From: Petrosia ficiformis
Lineage: Eukaryota > Porifera > Demospongiae > Haplosclerida > Petrosiidae
NCBI GenBank assembly: GCA_947044365.1
Contig: OX345640.1
Location: forward strand, 5,878,001 to 5,942,000
Length of the DNA stretch: 64,000 bases
Reading direction: 5' to 3'
Made by a program: the position numbers and the translations under genes. Position 1 is the first letter of the stretch; every line of letters begins with the position of its first letter. This document shows positions 25,901 through 38,300 of the stretch, piece by piece. The notes under the pieces were generated by a model that saw only the letters and a list, made by a program, of their open reading frames with translations, searched no databases and was not told where the DNA came from.

Positions 25901-27807
25901 ATGTGCTGCAAAAACCAAAAGCAACTAATTAGTTTAGATAGTGTGCACGTGATTTTAATGAATCCAGAAAAATAATACACCCAATCAACATAAACAATCA
26001 GTTGATAACACCTCTGATTACACAGTAAATTTGGCCTTGGGCTCAAATATACCTTGCTTTGTATTTTGTATTTACTATAGGGTCATTATACAGTCATTGT
26101 ACAAATGTGGTTTATTCAAATTTGTTTCTAAGTTACAATCATGTGGCAGTTTGTTATCATAGCATGTATAAACTTTCATGTGTAAGGTTATTTTAAGGGT
26201 TCATGATACTCATAATTACTACAAAAAGCTAAGGTAGGTGTAATACACATCCATTATTGGTAGACATGATCTCCCATGTTTACATACCTGGTATATTCTG
26301 TAATAAATTTCCAACAGCTGGACTAAAGTTAATCTCTTGATGTTGTGTGTATGAATGACAGATCTGATCAATGTGTATCTTACTCTATTTGATAATAAAC
26401 ATTATTGAAATTAGCCATTTGCAATTTTCTATCACTTGCTCAAAAATCTGTCCATGCACATAGGAATTACAATAACTTTTGCTCACTAAAATGCTATAAA
26501 ATTTAACGTAACAAGGATTATGGTTTAAACTAGTAGTAGTTGGCAGCATAACTGGTCTGAACCCTTTTCTACTGATGCAAGACTCATTTTTGTATCATGC
26601 ATGGTTTCAAAGTTCTGGAAATGTGTACACTATGGACAGAGTTTAGTATGGTACTATCTAACAAGCAACAGGTTATTTTACATTTTGATATTATTTTATG
26701 AAGTTAATCTTTGTCAATGTAGCATACTTATGCATGTATTCACTTTGACTAACCTCATGCTCTTTTCTTCCTATTGACAAATACACAATCAATGTGTAAG
26801 AAAATGAACAGATGAACAGCAGAATCAAAATACAGATTATAATGCATTTCAGTACAAATTTAAAATTGTTTTTTATCTAGCGATAGAAGAGAAAATTGAT
26901 GTTGACATAATATTTTCTTGTAACACAACCCAAAACATTGGAAAACTAATAATTACACTGAAAAAAAATAAATAGTTAAAATAACCTGGTTAGTACAGTT
27001 CCAATTGGAATATCATAGGTTTGAATTTAGTTTGTTAATTGTCATAGAGGATGTTGTGGCTACATGCATGATGTTACTATGACATAATGTGCACCAAGCA
27101 TTGATTAAATTATGTGTTTGTGGGTTTACAAACCTTTTTGATGGCCAGATACAATTACATGTAGTTTAGTATAAATTATACTAAATGTTTACATACATAC
27201 ATACATACATATATATATACATACATACATACATACATACATACATACATACATACATACATACATACATACATACGTACATATATACATATATTATATA
27301 AAATTATAGCTATTTAACTATAATTCAGTATAATTAGTAAAAAGTATCTGTGGCATTAGATGTATGTATTCTGAACAACCAACTAAATGTTAAATTCTTG
27401 CAACTGTACTAACCACTAAATTAGTTATTTTAACTTTTTTTTGTAGTGTATTTATGCATCTATAATTATGAATATAACTATTTCTATTTAGATGATCGTG
27501 GCTAACTGACAAATAGTGAATAGTTATGCCAAATTAAGGATATTAGCAAAATTTGAAGGCCCATAAGCTTGCTGCCATTACATTGTATGTTCATACTAAC
27601 AGGCCATGGCCCTTAATACCCTGATAAAGTACTAATACAAACTCATATTAAATAACAGCCACAGACAAATTATACACATTAATTAGCTTTATTACAATAA
27701 TATAGTGTCAAAATATAATTTGTATTTATTAACAGATTAAGGCTAATGATGAATATACATTTCATGCCTACACACGTCTGTATAAGATGTATATAACAAC
27801 TTACCAT
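19988..27807 (-). CDS. Frizzled-like 7TM receptor, copy C (11 exons, about 526 aa)
   Basis: Exons: 27805-27807 (ATG), 26754-26876, 26288-26384, 24379-24476, 24095-24203, 23447-23642, 22664-22719, 22505-22609, 21448-21591, 21053-21249, 19988-20440. All introns are GT/AG, phases match copy B, and the spliced frame (1581 nt) is open. The leader segment IIICILILLFICSFSY follows IKNNFKFVLK, a basic cytosolic-side flank. Ectodomain motifs are QICHSY, MCLDVLLPVICQLIYP, EKCISVLP and CTDGFYLLNNTCRPHC. The helices include LWLTLVAVLFWK (TM3), EKWIH, and FGYLLFPAVFLSGLG...LFHIQL (TM5). The last exon has KYGCSVW, a KK-led TM6, a third extracellular loop with LCELPGY and ITCSKDE, TM7, and the tail end DSIV, which fits a class I PDZ ligand (S at -2, V at 0). 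A second open reading possibility upstream of the ATG (to 27909) has a TAG just before its own ATG, so I treat that stretch as 5' UTR. Confidence 0.78.
20640..20848. repeat. Diverged relative of the AACTAAAAC-rich hAT MITE
   Basis: The segment contains GCAATAACTGTAGCTAACTA and ends in AAAACAACACTA, like the 18990-19277 element, but the left end is decayed. It lies in the last intron of copy C. Confidence 0.55.
21836..22440. repeat. Old piggyBac-like MITE relative
   Basis: The segment begins TTAACCCTTATATAGAG and shares the blocks CAATTCTTCTCATTTCCAAC, TGTTGGCACCAGCTACA and TCACAGATATGCGACATCAG with the TTAA elements in D. The right end is degraded. The ORFs over it have no protein support. 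It lies in an intron of copy C. Confidence 0.6.
25104..25744 (+). mobile_element. Foldback element carrying a RecQ-type helicase fragment
   Basis: The arms 25104-25280 and 25555-25744 are inverted copies (left TTCTCAATTATTAGTGAGTG, then GGTCTAGTCAACTGCCCATA, matched at the right by GGGCAGTTGACCAGACC and TCTAATAATCGAGAATTC). Between them the plus strand encodes LKFHQEEAIIEFVSGKDVL, then TGYGESLCYRCLP, which matches the Q-motif and Walker A region of RecQ helicases (normally TGYGKS). The Walker Lys is Glu, and the frame stops soon after. It looks like a captured, non-functional gene piece. It is in an intron of copy C. Confidence 0.65.
26956..27448. mobile_element. MITE of the CACTGRAAAAAATAA family with internal (CATA)n
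   Basis: The ends are CACTGAAAAAAAATAAATAG and TTTTTTTTGTAGTG, with inner GGTTAGTACAGTTCCAATTG and CTTGCAACTGTACTAACCAC. A (CATA)n tract at about 27191-27290 has expanded inside it. It lies in intron 1 of copy C. Confidence 0.75.
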
Positions 27808-28388
27808 TGTGTTTGTCAAGTCACAAACAATATCCCTGCCCTTTTGAGTATTGATCTCTCCACCTACATTAACACCACAATAGTGTAAACTTATGACAGC
27901 TGTTAACATCTATATAAAAATTATGTAATTATGGTAATAATGTAAACACCTCTCATTGCTTTTCTTTGTGTTTAACCTGACAAAGAGGTCAGTGCCATTC
28001 AATTTCTGCTTGCATTTCTATGCTGCTATCCAGTATTGTTGATTATCATAACAACAACTGTAACCAAGGAAATCATTCGAAATCAGTTTCCATCATAGAA
28101 AATCTCAGTGTTTTTTGTGTGCTACTGTAGTTAATTGTGTTGATTCAGATGGAAACTCATTTGAATGATCTCCTCACGAAATATTGTGGTTATGACAAAA
28201 GCTGGGAAGAAAAAATTAAATTTAGAGGCAACAGAAATAGTACAGTGGTTAAAATATCATATATAAGGTGGTTAGCCTGATTTTGTTTGGTAGGGCACCA
28301 TCCCAATCCTTTTTGGTTATTAAACCAGTTTATATATACATTTATTATTCTTGCATATGTAATTCTGTACATCTGGACTATTATGCAC

Positions 28389-28835
28389 TTAACGCTTAAA
28401 GCACTGATGTCACAAATATGTGACATTTGACACCTACGTGTTTCAAAATGTGTTCCTAGCATTATGAAGCACTCCAAATGTTTGTAATTGGTGTCAGGAA
28501 TAAGCCCATGAAAATGGCTCAATAAGTTGACAGTTTTTTGATCGTCTTTTACCCTGTGGTTGAAGCCCAAGCAATTTGTAGGTTCAGTGACCCTGCGCAT
28601 GGAATCTGGTGGGTAGCTGATATATACAATTCCCAACCCAATATCGTGGGTGTAACTTGTGCCAACATGCAGTGGGGTTGTTTTATTTATCCCAGTTGCA
28701 TTCAAAAGAGGGAGAACCCTCCATTCGAATTAGTCCTACGAAGTGCTTGGGGACTTTCGAGTCCTAGTAAGCAAAGTAGTACTCCATGTTGGAAAAAGAG
28801 CCAATTTTGTCCTCTAAAAGTTGATAAATATAATA
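28389..28835. repeat. Old piggyBac-like MITE relative
   Basis: The segment starts TTAACGCTTAAAG and then follows the right half of the 0.6-kb TTAA element in reverse (CATGTCACA-like text, CCAAATGTTTGTAATTGGTG, GGGACTTTCGAGTCCTAGTA). It is deleted and diverged. It lies in the spacer between copies C and D. The 171- and 106-codon ORFs over it are incidental. Confidence 0.6.
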
Positions 28836-29300
28836 TATACAACATTTTTAAAAATTAAATAGAATGAAAAGCAATATTAATAACTATATCAAGAATCAAA
28901 AGCAGCCTAACCAAAATCAACTAGTGCCTAGTGTATAAATATGCATTAACAACTGAGTATACCCACTAACAAAATATGACATATATTTTTGATTTCGTAT
29001 ATGTTCCTAGCTGAACACATTCTGAGACCATTTTCATGTTAACTTGGTTTCATTACTGTTCTGTGGGTAAGACAACTTTGCTTCTCAGCCATTCATATAA
29101 TTAATTAATTGTATGCATGAAAACAGTTTGCGCAATTCCATCATTCTGAAAAAATAATATTAAAAAATAACCTAAAGTCACTACAATTACAACAAATGAA
29201 AATATAAAAGTAAAAGTAACATACAAACCTACAGTATTAATAGCAATAGCAGAGGTAAACTTAAATAATTATAATTGCATTGTAATAATAATAACTACTG

Positions 29301-32300
29301 TTAGACAATGCCAGCTTTCATTTCTGTATTTTTGTCGTCTTTCATTTTCATTTCAGAACCATTGTGTGCTGAATATTTAACAGTTGTCTTCAATACCGAG
29401 GCATTCTTCATGCCAAGCATAGGTTTAACCGTCTGTGCAAGACTTCTCCATTCAATGATTGTAAGTAAAAACACAAGTGGTAGTAATGAGTAAGTGAATA
29501 TTATATATGCAATGTAGAGACCAGTATAGCTATACTTCTCTAATTCATCTTTACTACATACAGTCATGTCATTCTCATTGTCCATAATATATCCTGGTAG
29601 TTCACATAACAGGTAACGATTAAGAGTTGCCTGGCGTTTTTTTAGTAGTGATAATTGTAGAATGTAATAAATTCCTGAAAAAGCCAATACACTACCCACA
29701 AAAAAAGCAAGCAAAAGTAATTTTTTTTCCGCATTATTTATAGTAGTATTCGCTCGCCACATAGAACAGCCATGACTCTGAAATAAAAAAAATGAAGATT
29801 ATAATTATGCTATATTATTATTTAATACACTCATGCACAAAATATTTCGTTATAAATGTAATTTTGTATTGCATAAAGCCACTGTAGCTAACACTCGATG
29901 ACTAATTGTGATATAAATACCAGTGTTTCCCCCAAAGGGTGGTACCATGGTGCTCCCCTACCCTTCAGTCTTACTCCACCATCCTTTAATTTTAAACTTT
30001 GTCCAGAAAAACACTGTTTTATTTATAACACTGATTGAACATTGTTGACCAAACATCCTGTACCCACTGATGCACTCCCCAATTCATAATATTTATTGTG
30101 GAGGAAACACTGTAAATACACTTCCTTACCAACTGCATATGAAAAAGTATAAATAGTAACAGGAACAATCCAAGACTGTTCAGAAATATTGCAGGAAACA
30201 GCAAATATCCAAAGTTAAAATCAGTATTTCTCGATAGGCAGAAGAATGATGGAAATTCAAATTGAACAAAATAATAGTCTTCATCAATTGTTGCTGTCAT
30301 AATGAAAGGTACTACAAAGACGATTACTAAAAAAAGAAACAAGGAGTTAATTTTCTCGTACATAGCGAGCATCCTCCAGCAAAAAAAAACTGTCTTTTTT
30401 AAATAAAATCATAATTATAATTAAAATTATATTATTTGACAAAAAACAAGTGTATATAGAGAAAAAAACATCCCTATGATTGCTTTACAAATTTAAGTGA
30501 AGACAAAAGTATCCCTATGACTGCTTTGTGGTGTCCAGCATTCAGTAATCATGGCTGACTTTATCATGCCTAAAACACATCAGCTGAGCTTATTATAGTT
30601 ATTATTTTCATTATCTACTCTCCTGACCTTTCAAAGGACCTTGTAGAACTTTAGGAATATATTTCAGGCTGAATAGCTAGCTACTAGTTCCAGTTTCTAT
30701 GTAAGCTACTTAGCTACAGGCAGCTTTCTTCCTGCTGGTCGTGTAGAGTTCGAACGCGCATTCTTTTACGTGCCACACCCATTAATTGACCGAGCCCCCG
30801 GGAATGACGCAACTTCCTTAACTACATATACAACGCATACTCGCGCAAGTGGACACAAGAAAAAAATATATATAGTTCAAACCCGTGGGAAAGCAATTAT
30901 AGGGATGGCCCTATGGGCCATAAAAACCCAAGTAAAACAGAAGTGCGCTATATATACTCTCTCAGAGTGGGTCAGACAGCCTTATTAGACCACATATATC
31001 TTCTGACAAAATTGGAAAACAGATAATTGTGGTTCATCTTTCTGTGCAGTAACTATACACACAATTATACTCACCAAGTACAACTGCTAAAGCATGAATC
31101 CATTTTTGTAAATTTTTATGGTACATTGCATTGATTGGAAATAAAAACTTCCAAAACATGATTGTTACGAGTGTGAACCATAAACCAGATATTACTGTAC
31201 TAGTGATACTAAGAATACCTGTTAAGTGGAATAGAAAACATTGTTAATAATTATGATATTTGAAGACAAACTACATTAATAGCATGATATATTGATATAA
31301 TGTATCTTATGTGATTGCTTTGTGGTACCCAACATTCATAGCTGACTTTCCCACACTGTAAAAAATAATGGGTTATTTTAACCTTCATTTGGTTACATGA
31401 ATTTCAATTCCTCCTGAGACTATGTAAATCAATGCTGATTTCTTTTCTTGCTAGGTAATGATTGCAAGTAGTAATAATTTATTTCTTTTCATCTTGATCT
31501 ATACTGACTAGTATAAGGTACATCCCATAATAAAGAATACAATTTTATTTCAGTTATAATTATACAGATGTACCATCTATTGGGAATATAATGATTGTTT
31601 TAAATGTCCACCATATACATGATTATTATGTTCCTAATGGATAGTACATCTGTACTTATCATTAGGAACATAATAAACATGTTTACAACGGAAAGTAAAC
31701 ATTGCATATTCAAATTTATAACATTGGAACATGGAAAAGCACTATTAATTAACCATTAGAGGACTGAGCTTGTTTTTCAAAATTCTTCCCATTTCGAACA
31801 ATGGCGACTCTATTGCAAATATTTTGGCCACCATTCACTTTGTCTACCCCATAATTGGCTCCTTTTCCGATATGGAGTACTACTTCTACCAACTTGTTTA
31901 CCGGGACTCAAAAGTCCCCAAGTGCTTCGTAGTATTAAATCAAATGCAGTGCTCTTCCACTTTTGACTGGAACTGGGGCAAACAAAATGACCACACTGCA
32001 TGTTGGCACCAGCTACACCCATGATTTCAGGTTTTACACCAAGGTAAATGCCTCAGGAACCCACCAGAGTGCGTGGGCGGGGTCACTGAAACCACAATTT
32101 GCGTGGGTGGCGAGAGGGCTGCACCCCCTTCGAACCCCAAATAACGGGTGGACACCCCCTTTAAAATTTCCCCATAGTCATTAGTTAGGCCAAATTTGGG
32201 CCGAAAAACCATCAACTTTTTTAGCCATATTCATGGGCTTGTGCCTGACACCAATTATAAGCATTTGGAAAGCTTCGTAATGCTAGAACACACTCCAAAC

Positions 32301-35300
32301 CACATAGGAGTGAAATGTCACATATATGTGACATCAGTCTTCTAAGGGTTAAGCAGATGAAATTCATATAACCAATCACATTGGTTAGAACAACCAATAA
32401 TTGATTTCAGAATCTCTGCTGATTCTCAGCCCTTTTATTTGACATTCCATTACATAGTAATTGTGAAATTGAGGGTTTGTCTATTAATCACTTAAATATG
32501 TATGTTGTGATGTATATAATAATTTAGTAATCTTAGATGCCCCTTACTGCTTTTTTACGAAACCTTCTTGTACATCCCTTTTGTTTCTAAATTGCTTAAA
32601 CACTTTTTTATGTGTGCTGATCTCAAATTCCCAATGGATATATAGTATTTTTGTATAATTATTTATGACTGAAGTAAAAGTGTATTCTTGATTATGGCAT
32701 GTACCTTATACTAGTCAATATATATATCAAGATGAAAAGAAATAAATTATTACTACTTGAAATCATTACCTAGCAAGAAAAGAAATCAGCAGTGATTTAT
32801 ACAGTCTCTGCAGAAGGAATTGAAACTCATGTAACCAAATGAGAGTTATAATAACCTATTATTCTTTACAGCACATGCTCATTTTGATTATCTCACTTTT
32901 TAATGGATCTTGTAGAACATTAGAAATATATTTCAGCTATTAGTTTCAGTTTCTACACAAGCATACACCCTTGATGATATGATTAAACATGTAATCATAA
33001 TATTCCAAGCTATTATTAGCTTGTGATACTAGACACGTCTCCATATATTGAGTACAGCTAGGGACAAGACTATAGTATCACATAAATGCAAGCCCGAGAT
33101 ATGCAAATCACCACAATACCGCAACCGCCACCAATAACTAGATTACAGTTGTTGATTGGTTGAATGTCACGTGATCAAATATCAGAGGTCAAGGTCAGTC
33201 CAGCGAGGAAGAGATTGACGATCTCCTGTAGCAAAAAGCTTCACAGGACTATAAACAGTCTCTGCAAGCCTCACAGGAATGTCAACAATCTCGAAGCCCT
33301 GTATCGCTGCGTTTTACTTCACCTTTTTCGAGTGAGGAATTGTTCAGTAAGGTAAAAGAAAGTGTTCCAGAAAACACGCGTGCTAATACAAAATGGGCTG
33401 TGCAAGATTTGTTTGCTGAAAGGAGTAGAGTTACCCCTGATGATATTCCAGTTAGCCTAACTGATGCCACAAATCAACAGTTAAGTTACTGCTTCCCATT
33501 GTTCATTACAGAAGCTAGCTAGGAAGCGTGATGGAAAAAGGTATCCCAGCAGGACTATAATCTTTGTAACTGGTCACAGAAGTATTGATGGCATGTCAGA
33601 TAAACAACTTCTGATATACTACAGTTGAAAAGCCAAAGATTGAACTAAATGAAGAGTGTGATAAAGAGAACAAGAACTCTCAAAAAAGGAGATTTAGAAG
33701 TTACAAAAGTAGCTACATGTATGTACTCATTTACTGGCTGTACTGTCCACATTAACAACAAATGAAATACAATTGATTTTGTAGTGTGTGTTGTGTGTTT
33801 ACAAATCAATAACGAGTGGGTGTTCCAGGTATGTATTAACAGGGTATGTATTAACAGGTCTGTATCACGTTTATATACCTCATTAAAACAGTAAACTTCA
33901 AAGGGAATAATTCATATGCAACTGTAACTATCAATACATACAACTTTACAGGGAGTGCATAAGGTTTATGCTTGCAGATTATAAACACTACTACTGGACT
34001 CCTTCAGTATTGTATGGTTTGTATATTTTAAAATTCACAAACCTGATATTATACAATAAGGACTTGGCTGTTCAAAACTTTTGATAAGGTCATCGTGAGA
34101 ACACACTAAAGCTCTACCACTCAATAAGTTAATTAGAATGCTGATTGCTATGAGAAACAGTTATATATAAGTGATTATAGTGAAAATCTATGAATAACTT
34201 ACGCCATACTGAATACAAAATAACAAGGTACACAAACAGAATAGAAGGAAATTTGAACCTATAAAAATAAAAGACATGTCCAAAGTATACCACTCAGAGT
34301 GTTTGATAAGTTTTGAAGCTTGGGCCAAATTGGTTCAAAAATGGTTGGTGTGTGCGCCATTGAGAATACATCTTGAGCCAATTAACTAAGAGTTAATGCT
34401 GTTAGTGACAATATAATCATAATTAACTGTGCCCTTGGCCCAAAGAGAGAACTGCGCAGTGCCAAATAAGAATCTATTTGGGTCAATGGTGTGCCATATG
34501 AGCTTTTAAAAAACACTGACACCACTATTGTCCACAATCACCGCATGTGTATTAAGAACTATCATTATGTATCAGAGTTTTTGATAGGTTTTGAAACTTG
34601 GGCCAAATTGGCTCAAAAATGGTTAGTGCGTGCACTATTGAGAATACATCTTGAGCCAATTAACTAAGATTTAATGCTGTTAGTGACAATACAATCATAA
34701 TTAACTGCACCATTGGCCCAAAGAGAACTGTAATAGGCTGTTGTGTTTCAAGAATGATAAAGTCAGCCATGATTACCGAATGCTGGACACCACAAAGCAA
34801 TCATAGGGATACTTTTTTCTCTATATTACTTGTTCATGTATAATTTTATGTTCCATAAACAAAATTTTAAACTCACATTGCCTTTCTTTTGATGAAGACT
34901 GCAACAATAAACAATGAAGTAAATATGACATTGAAGATAGTAGCAAAGTACACAAATCCAATCCTCATTGTTGCAGTACTATGATATACTTGTTCAAACT
35001 GAGTACAATGTGGTCGACATGTATTATTCAGTAGATAAAATCCATCACCACATGTTATATTTTCAAAATAAACTGTAAAGTTGAGAAAAAACTGTTAAAA
35101 TACCCAACTGAGTGACAGTGAATGAGAGAATGGAACTTTATGTAAACAATAATTTGAATCAAATGCTCGCTCAACTTTAAACGCTAGCTTATGATATAAA
35201 AACTATGTATTCTAACCAATACATTATTATTTCAACAATGAATTAACATACCTGTTGGATGATGTGCAAAGAACAACAGTAATTGATTTGGTAGAACTGA

Positions 35301-38300
35301 ACTGCATTCGTCTTTCAACTCACTGTTAAGTGTTATATTAAATACATCACTTCCTTCAGACTATAGTAGATTAGATATGAGATTATTCATTGAATTACAG
35401 TCATAATTTCAGTTCTTGCTTTCATTTTAAAAATGAAGGCTACATCTGTTGATATCATTGTGTAAACAGAAGCAATACAAATTTTCTGTTAATTAATAAT
35501 TATAGTGAATATAATGATTAAAATTCCCTTATGAATACTCCAATTCCTCCTCTTCCTCCGTGTATCATTATAATTTTAAAATAAATTACCATAGCAGATC
35601 CTTCATTTGCAATTGGATATACCAGTTGACATATAACTGGTAGTAGTACATCCAAACACATCGAATAATCTTTATAGATGCTAGTCACTAAATGAATGGA
35701 AATACATGTAAATACTGAATTTCAATGCACAATTATAATACATCAATGCAAAGTGTGTATATAGCAGAGTTTTTGATAAGTGTATATGGTACACCATTGA
35801 CCCAAAGAGCTTCTTCCTTGGCACTGCACAGTTCTCTCTTTGGGCCAGTAGTGTAGTTAGTTATGATTATATTGTCACTAACAGCATTAAATATTTGTTA
35901 ATTAGCTTAAGATGTATTCCCAATGGTGTACACACTAACCATTACTGAGCCAATTTGGCCCGTGCTTCAAAACCTCTGTTATATAGATAGAATTTACCAT
36001 CAATAATCAGCATATTTGACCTTATTAGTGCGTTTTTTTAAATATTATATATTGAATTCGTTGTATTGTCCTTCTTCCTTTTTGTTAGGTTTTGGTACAT
36101 GAGATTAATGACAACCTTACATATCAAGGTTCAACCTACTGTTGGAAGTTAAGCTTCACTCTAAATCCATCTATATTTATTGGCATGCACTAAGTAACCG
36201 CTATATACCATACAACAGGTACTTTTCATGAGGAATTTATTTTCATTTAAATTCGTGGTCAATTCAAGAATGCATAGATGACCATCGTGATCGAACTGCA
36301 ATCATATGTGTGAATCATGTCGCATAGTTTTGATCCATGAAATACATCAATAATGAACAGTTTTCTCTAGACGAAAATGTTTATTTCCTGGAAAATAACA
36401 AGCTATACAGTATAGTATCAAGTTGTGGCATTAGTCTAACTTCAGTTTAAGTTGTTCCCATGTACCTAATAGGCACTGTACCTTCATATACTTTACAGCA
36501 ATGTGCTAATGATTGTTAGTCATCAAACATTCCATGGCAAAAAGTCTCAACCTAGATATTAATGCAATTGAGGTATTACCAAATTCTCTAGTCAGTCATA
36601 AGGAAAACTACATTTGGAATACTACACTAGTGGTGAACTTTAGCATGCATGATCAACATATGAGTACAATGATCATAAAACTACACCAAATACTCTTATA
36701 TTCTATGAGATTAAATAGTTATGTAGAATGTGAGAACATTGTATGTGCATGTGTTTACATACCTGATACATTTTGTAATAAAACTCCGAGAGTTGGAGTA
36801 ATGGAAATTTCCTGACCATTTGAGTATGGATGACAGATTTCATCAATGTGTAGATCAGTCTGATAGATAACAAAGATTATATATATAATTTAGAATTAGC
36901 TAGTGTTTGTAGTTCTAGTAGCAACCACTATGCAGTGACAGTTACCAAATTGAGTACAGAACATTGCTGATATCAGCTTGTACTAAATACTTAGTACATT
37001 GCTGCATTGTACATGTATATCACAAAGCAATTGTAAACGAAAATTAATACACTGCATTATGTTTAAAAATAATTGGGATGAGCCTAAGAGAATAACACTA
37101 TACACTGTTGTAAAATGTAAAAGGTTATTTTAACATTCAGTTGGTTACAGCTAGGAGTTTCAATGCAATTCTATTTTCCTCAATGCTGATTTGTTTTTCC
37201 TGCTAGGTAGTATTTACAAATCATAGTTCATTTGATCTTGATCTGAACTGACTAGTATAAAGAACATCTCATAATAAAGCAATTACAATGTAGCTATATA
37301 CATAGCATTATATAGTGTTATAGGTATAACCTGTCATGTATTATATATTAGTATTCCAATTTTAACATCTGTAAAAACAGTAGCTCATTCCAGAGTAAAT
37401 GGTATAATAATGTACATGAATTTATATCTAAAATACTAAATAATATCTCCACAGATATTCAAGAAGTTGGCAGATGTATGTAATTGCCATTCTTTACTAT
37501 GGGATGTACGTTATATACAAATCAAGAAAATAATTTACTAATAAGAAATTTACAGTCTGAGGAGTATATTATTAATATTGTATTGAAACTCAAATCCATA
37601 AGCCATGAGGGTTAAAATAATTTTTTTACAGTGTTATTGTGTACCATGTCCGAGGTTGATTGGTTGGCTTGGATACAGTATTATCTTATCATAACAGACA
37701 AAATTCTAATTACCATAATAATCCATTTATTAGGTATTCCCCAAAATGAATTTCATTATCCTAGTAATTATGTAACAGCTCCATTAACGTAAGTTGAGAT
37801 ACATATATGTATATTGTTAATTGCATGCAGGCCTTCATTTAGAAAATTTCTTGTGGGGAAAGGTTGAATTGAAAAATTTTGGGAGTGACATAACAGTAAT
37901 TATGCTGTTGCTATTGGCAACCTACTTTCATGAGGGATGAATGCTGCCATAAACTCTGGTCATAGACTCAACGTTGTAAATAAAATTAATCATTGTTTGA
38001 AATAACTAACCTCATGCTCTTTTCTTCCTATTGACAAATACACAATCAATGTGTAAGAAAATGAACAGAGGAACAGCAAAATCAAAATACAGATCACAAT
38101 GCATCTTAATACAAATTTAAATTTGTTTTTTACCTATGGAAAATTGATGTAAACATAACATACACATTGGTTTGCGGTATTTCAAGGTGATAGCTAGCAG
38201 TTTAACAAAATTACTCTCATTTTATCTATATATACGTATTTACATATATATATACGTATATAAACTGTGTAATCTTCGTTTAGCTCATAAGATGAAAATT

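Noticed and set aside
27679..27909. 76-codon minus-strand ORF as an N-terminal domain of copy C
   Set aside because: Its start ATG directly follows a stop, the sequence is not conserved as protein in other copies, and only its final ATG before the donor fits the family pattern. Treated as 5' UTR plus start codon.
28190..28858. 171-codon minus-strand and 106-codon plus-strand ORFs
   Set aside because: They lie mainly over an old TTAA-type MITE relative found several times in the window; no domain or splice context.
36513..36815. 100-codon plus-strand ORF
   Set aside because: It overlaps an ectodomain exon of copy D on the other strand and has no recognisable domain.
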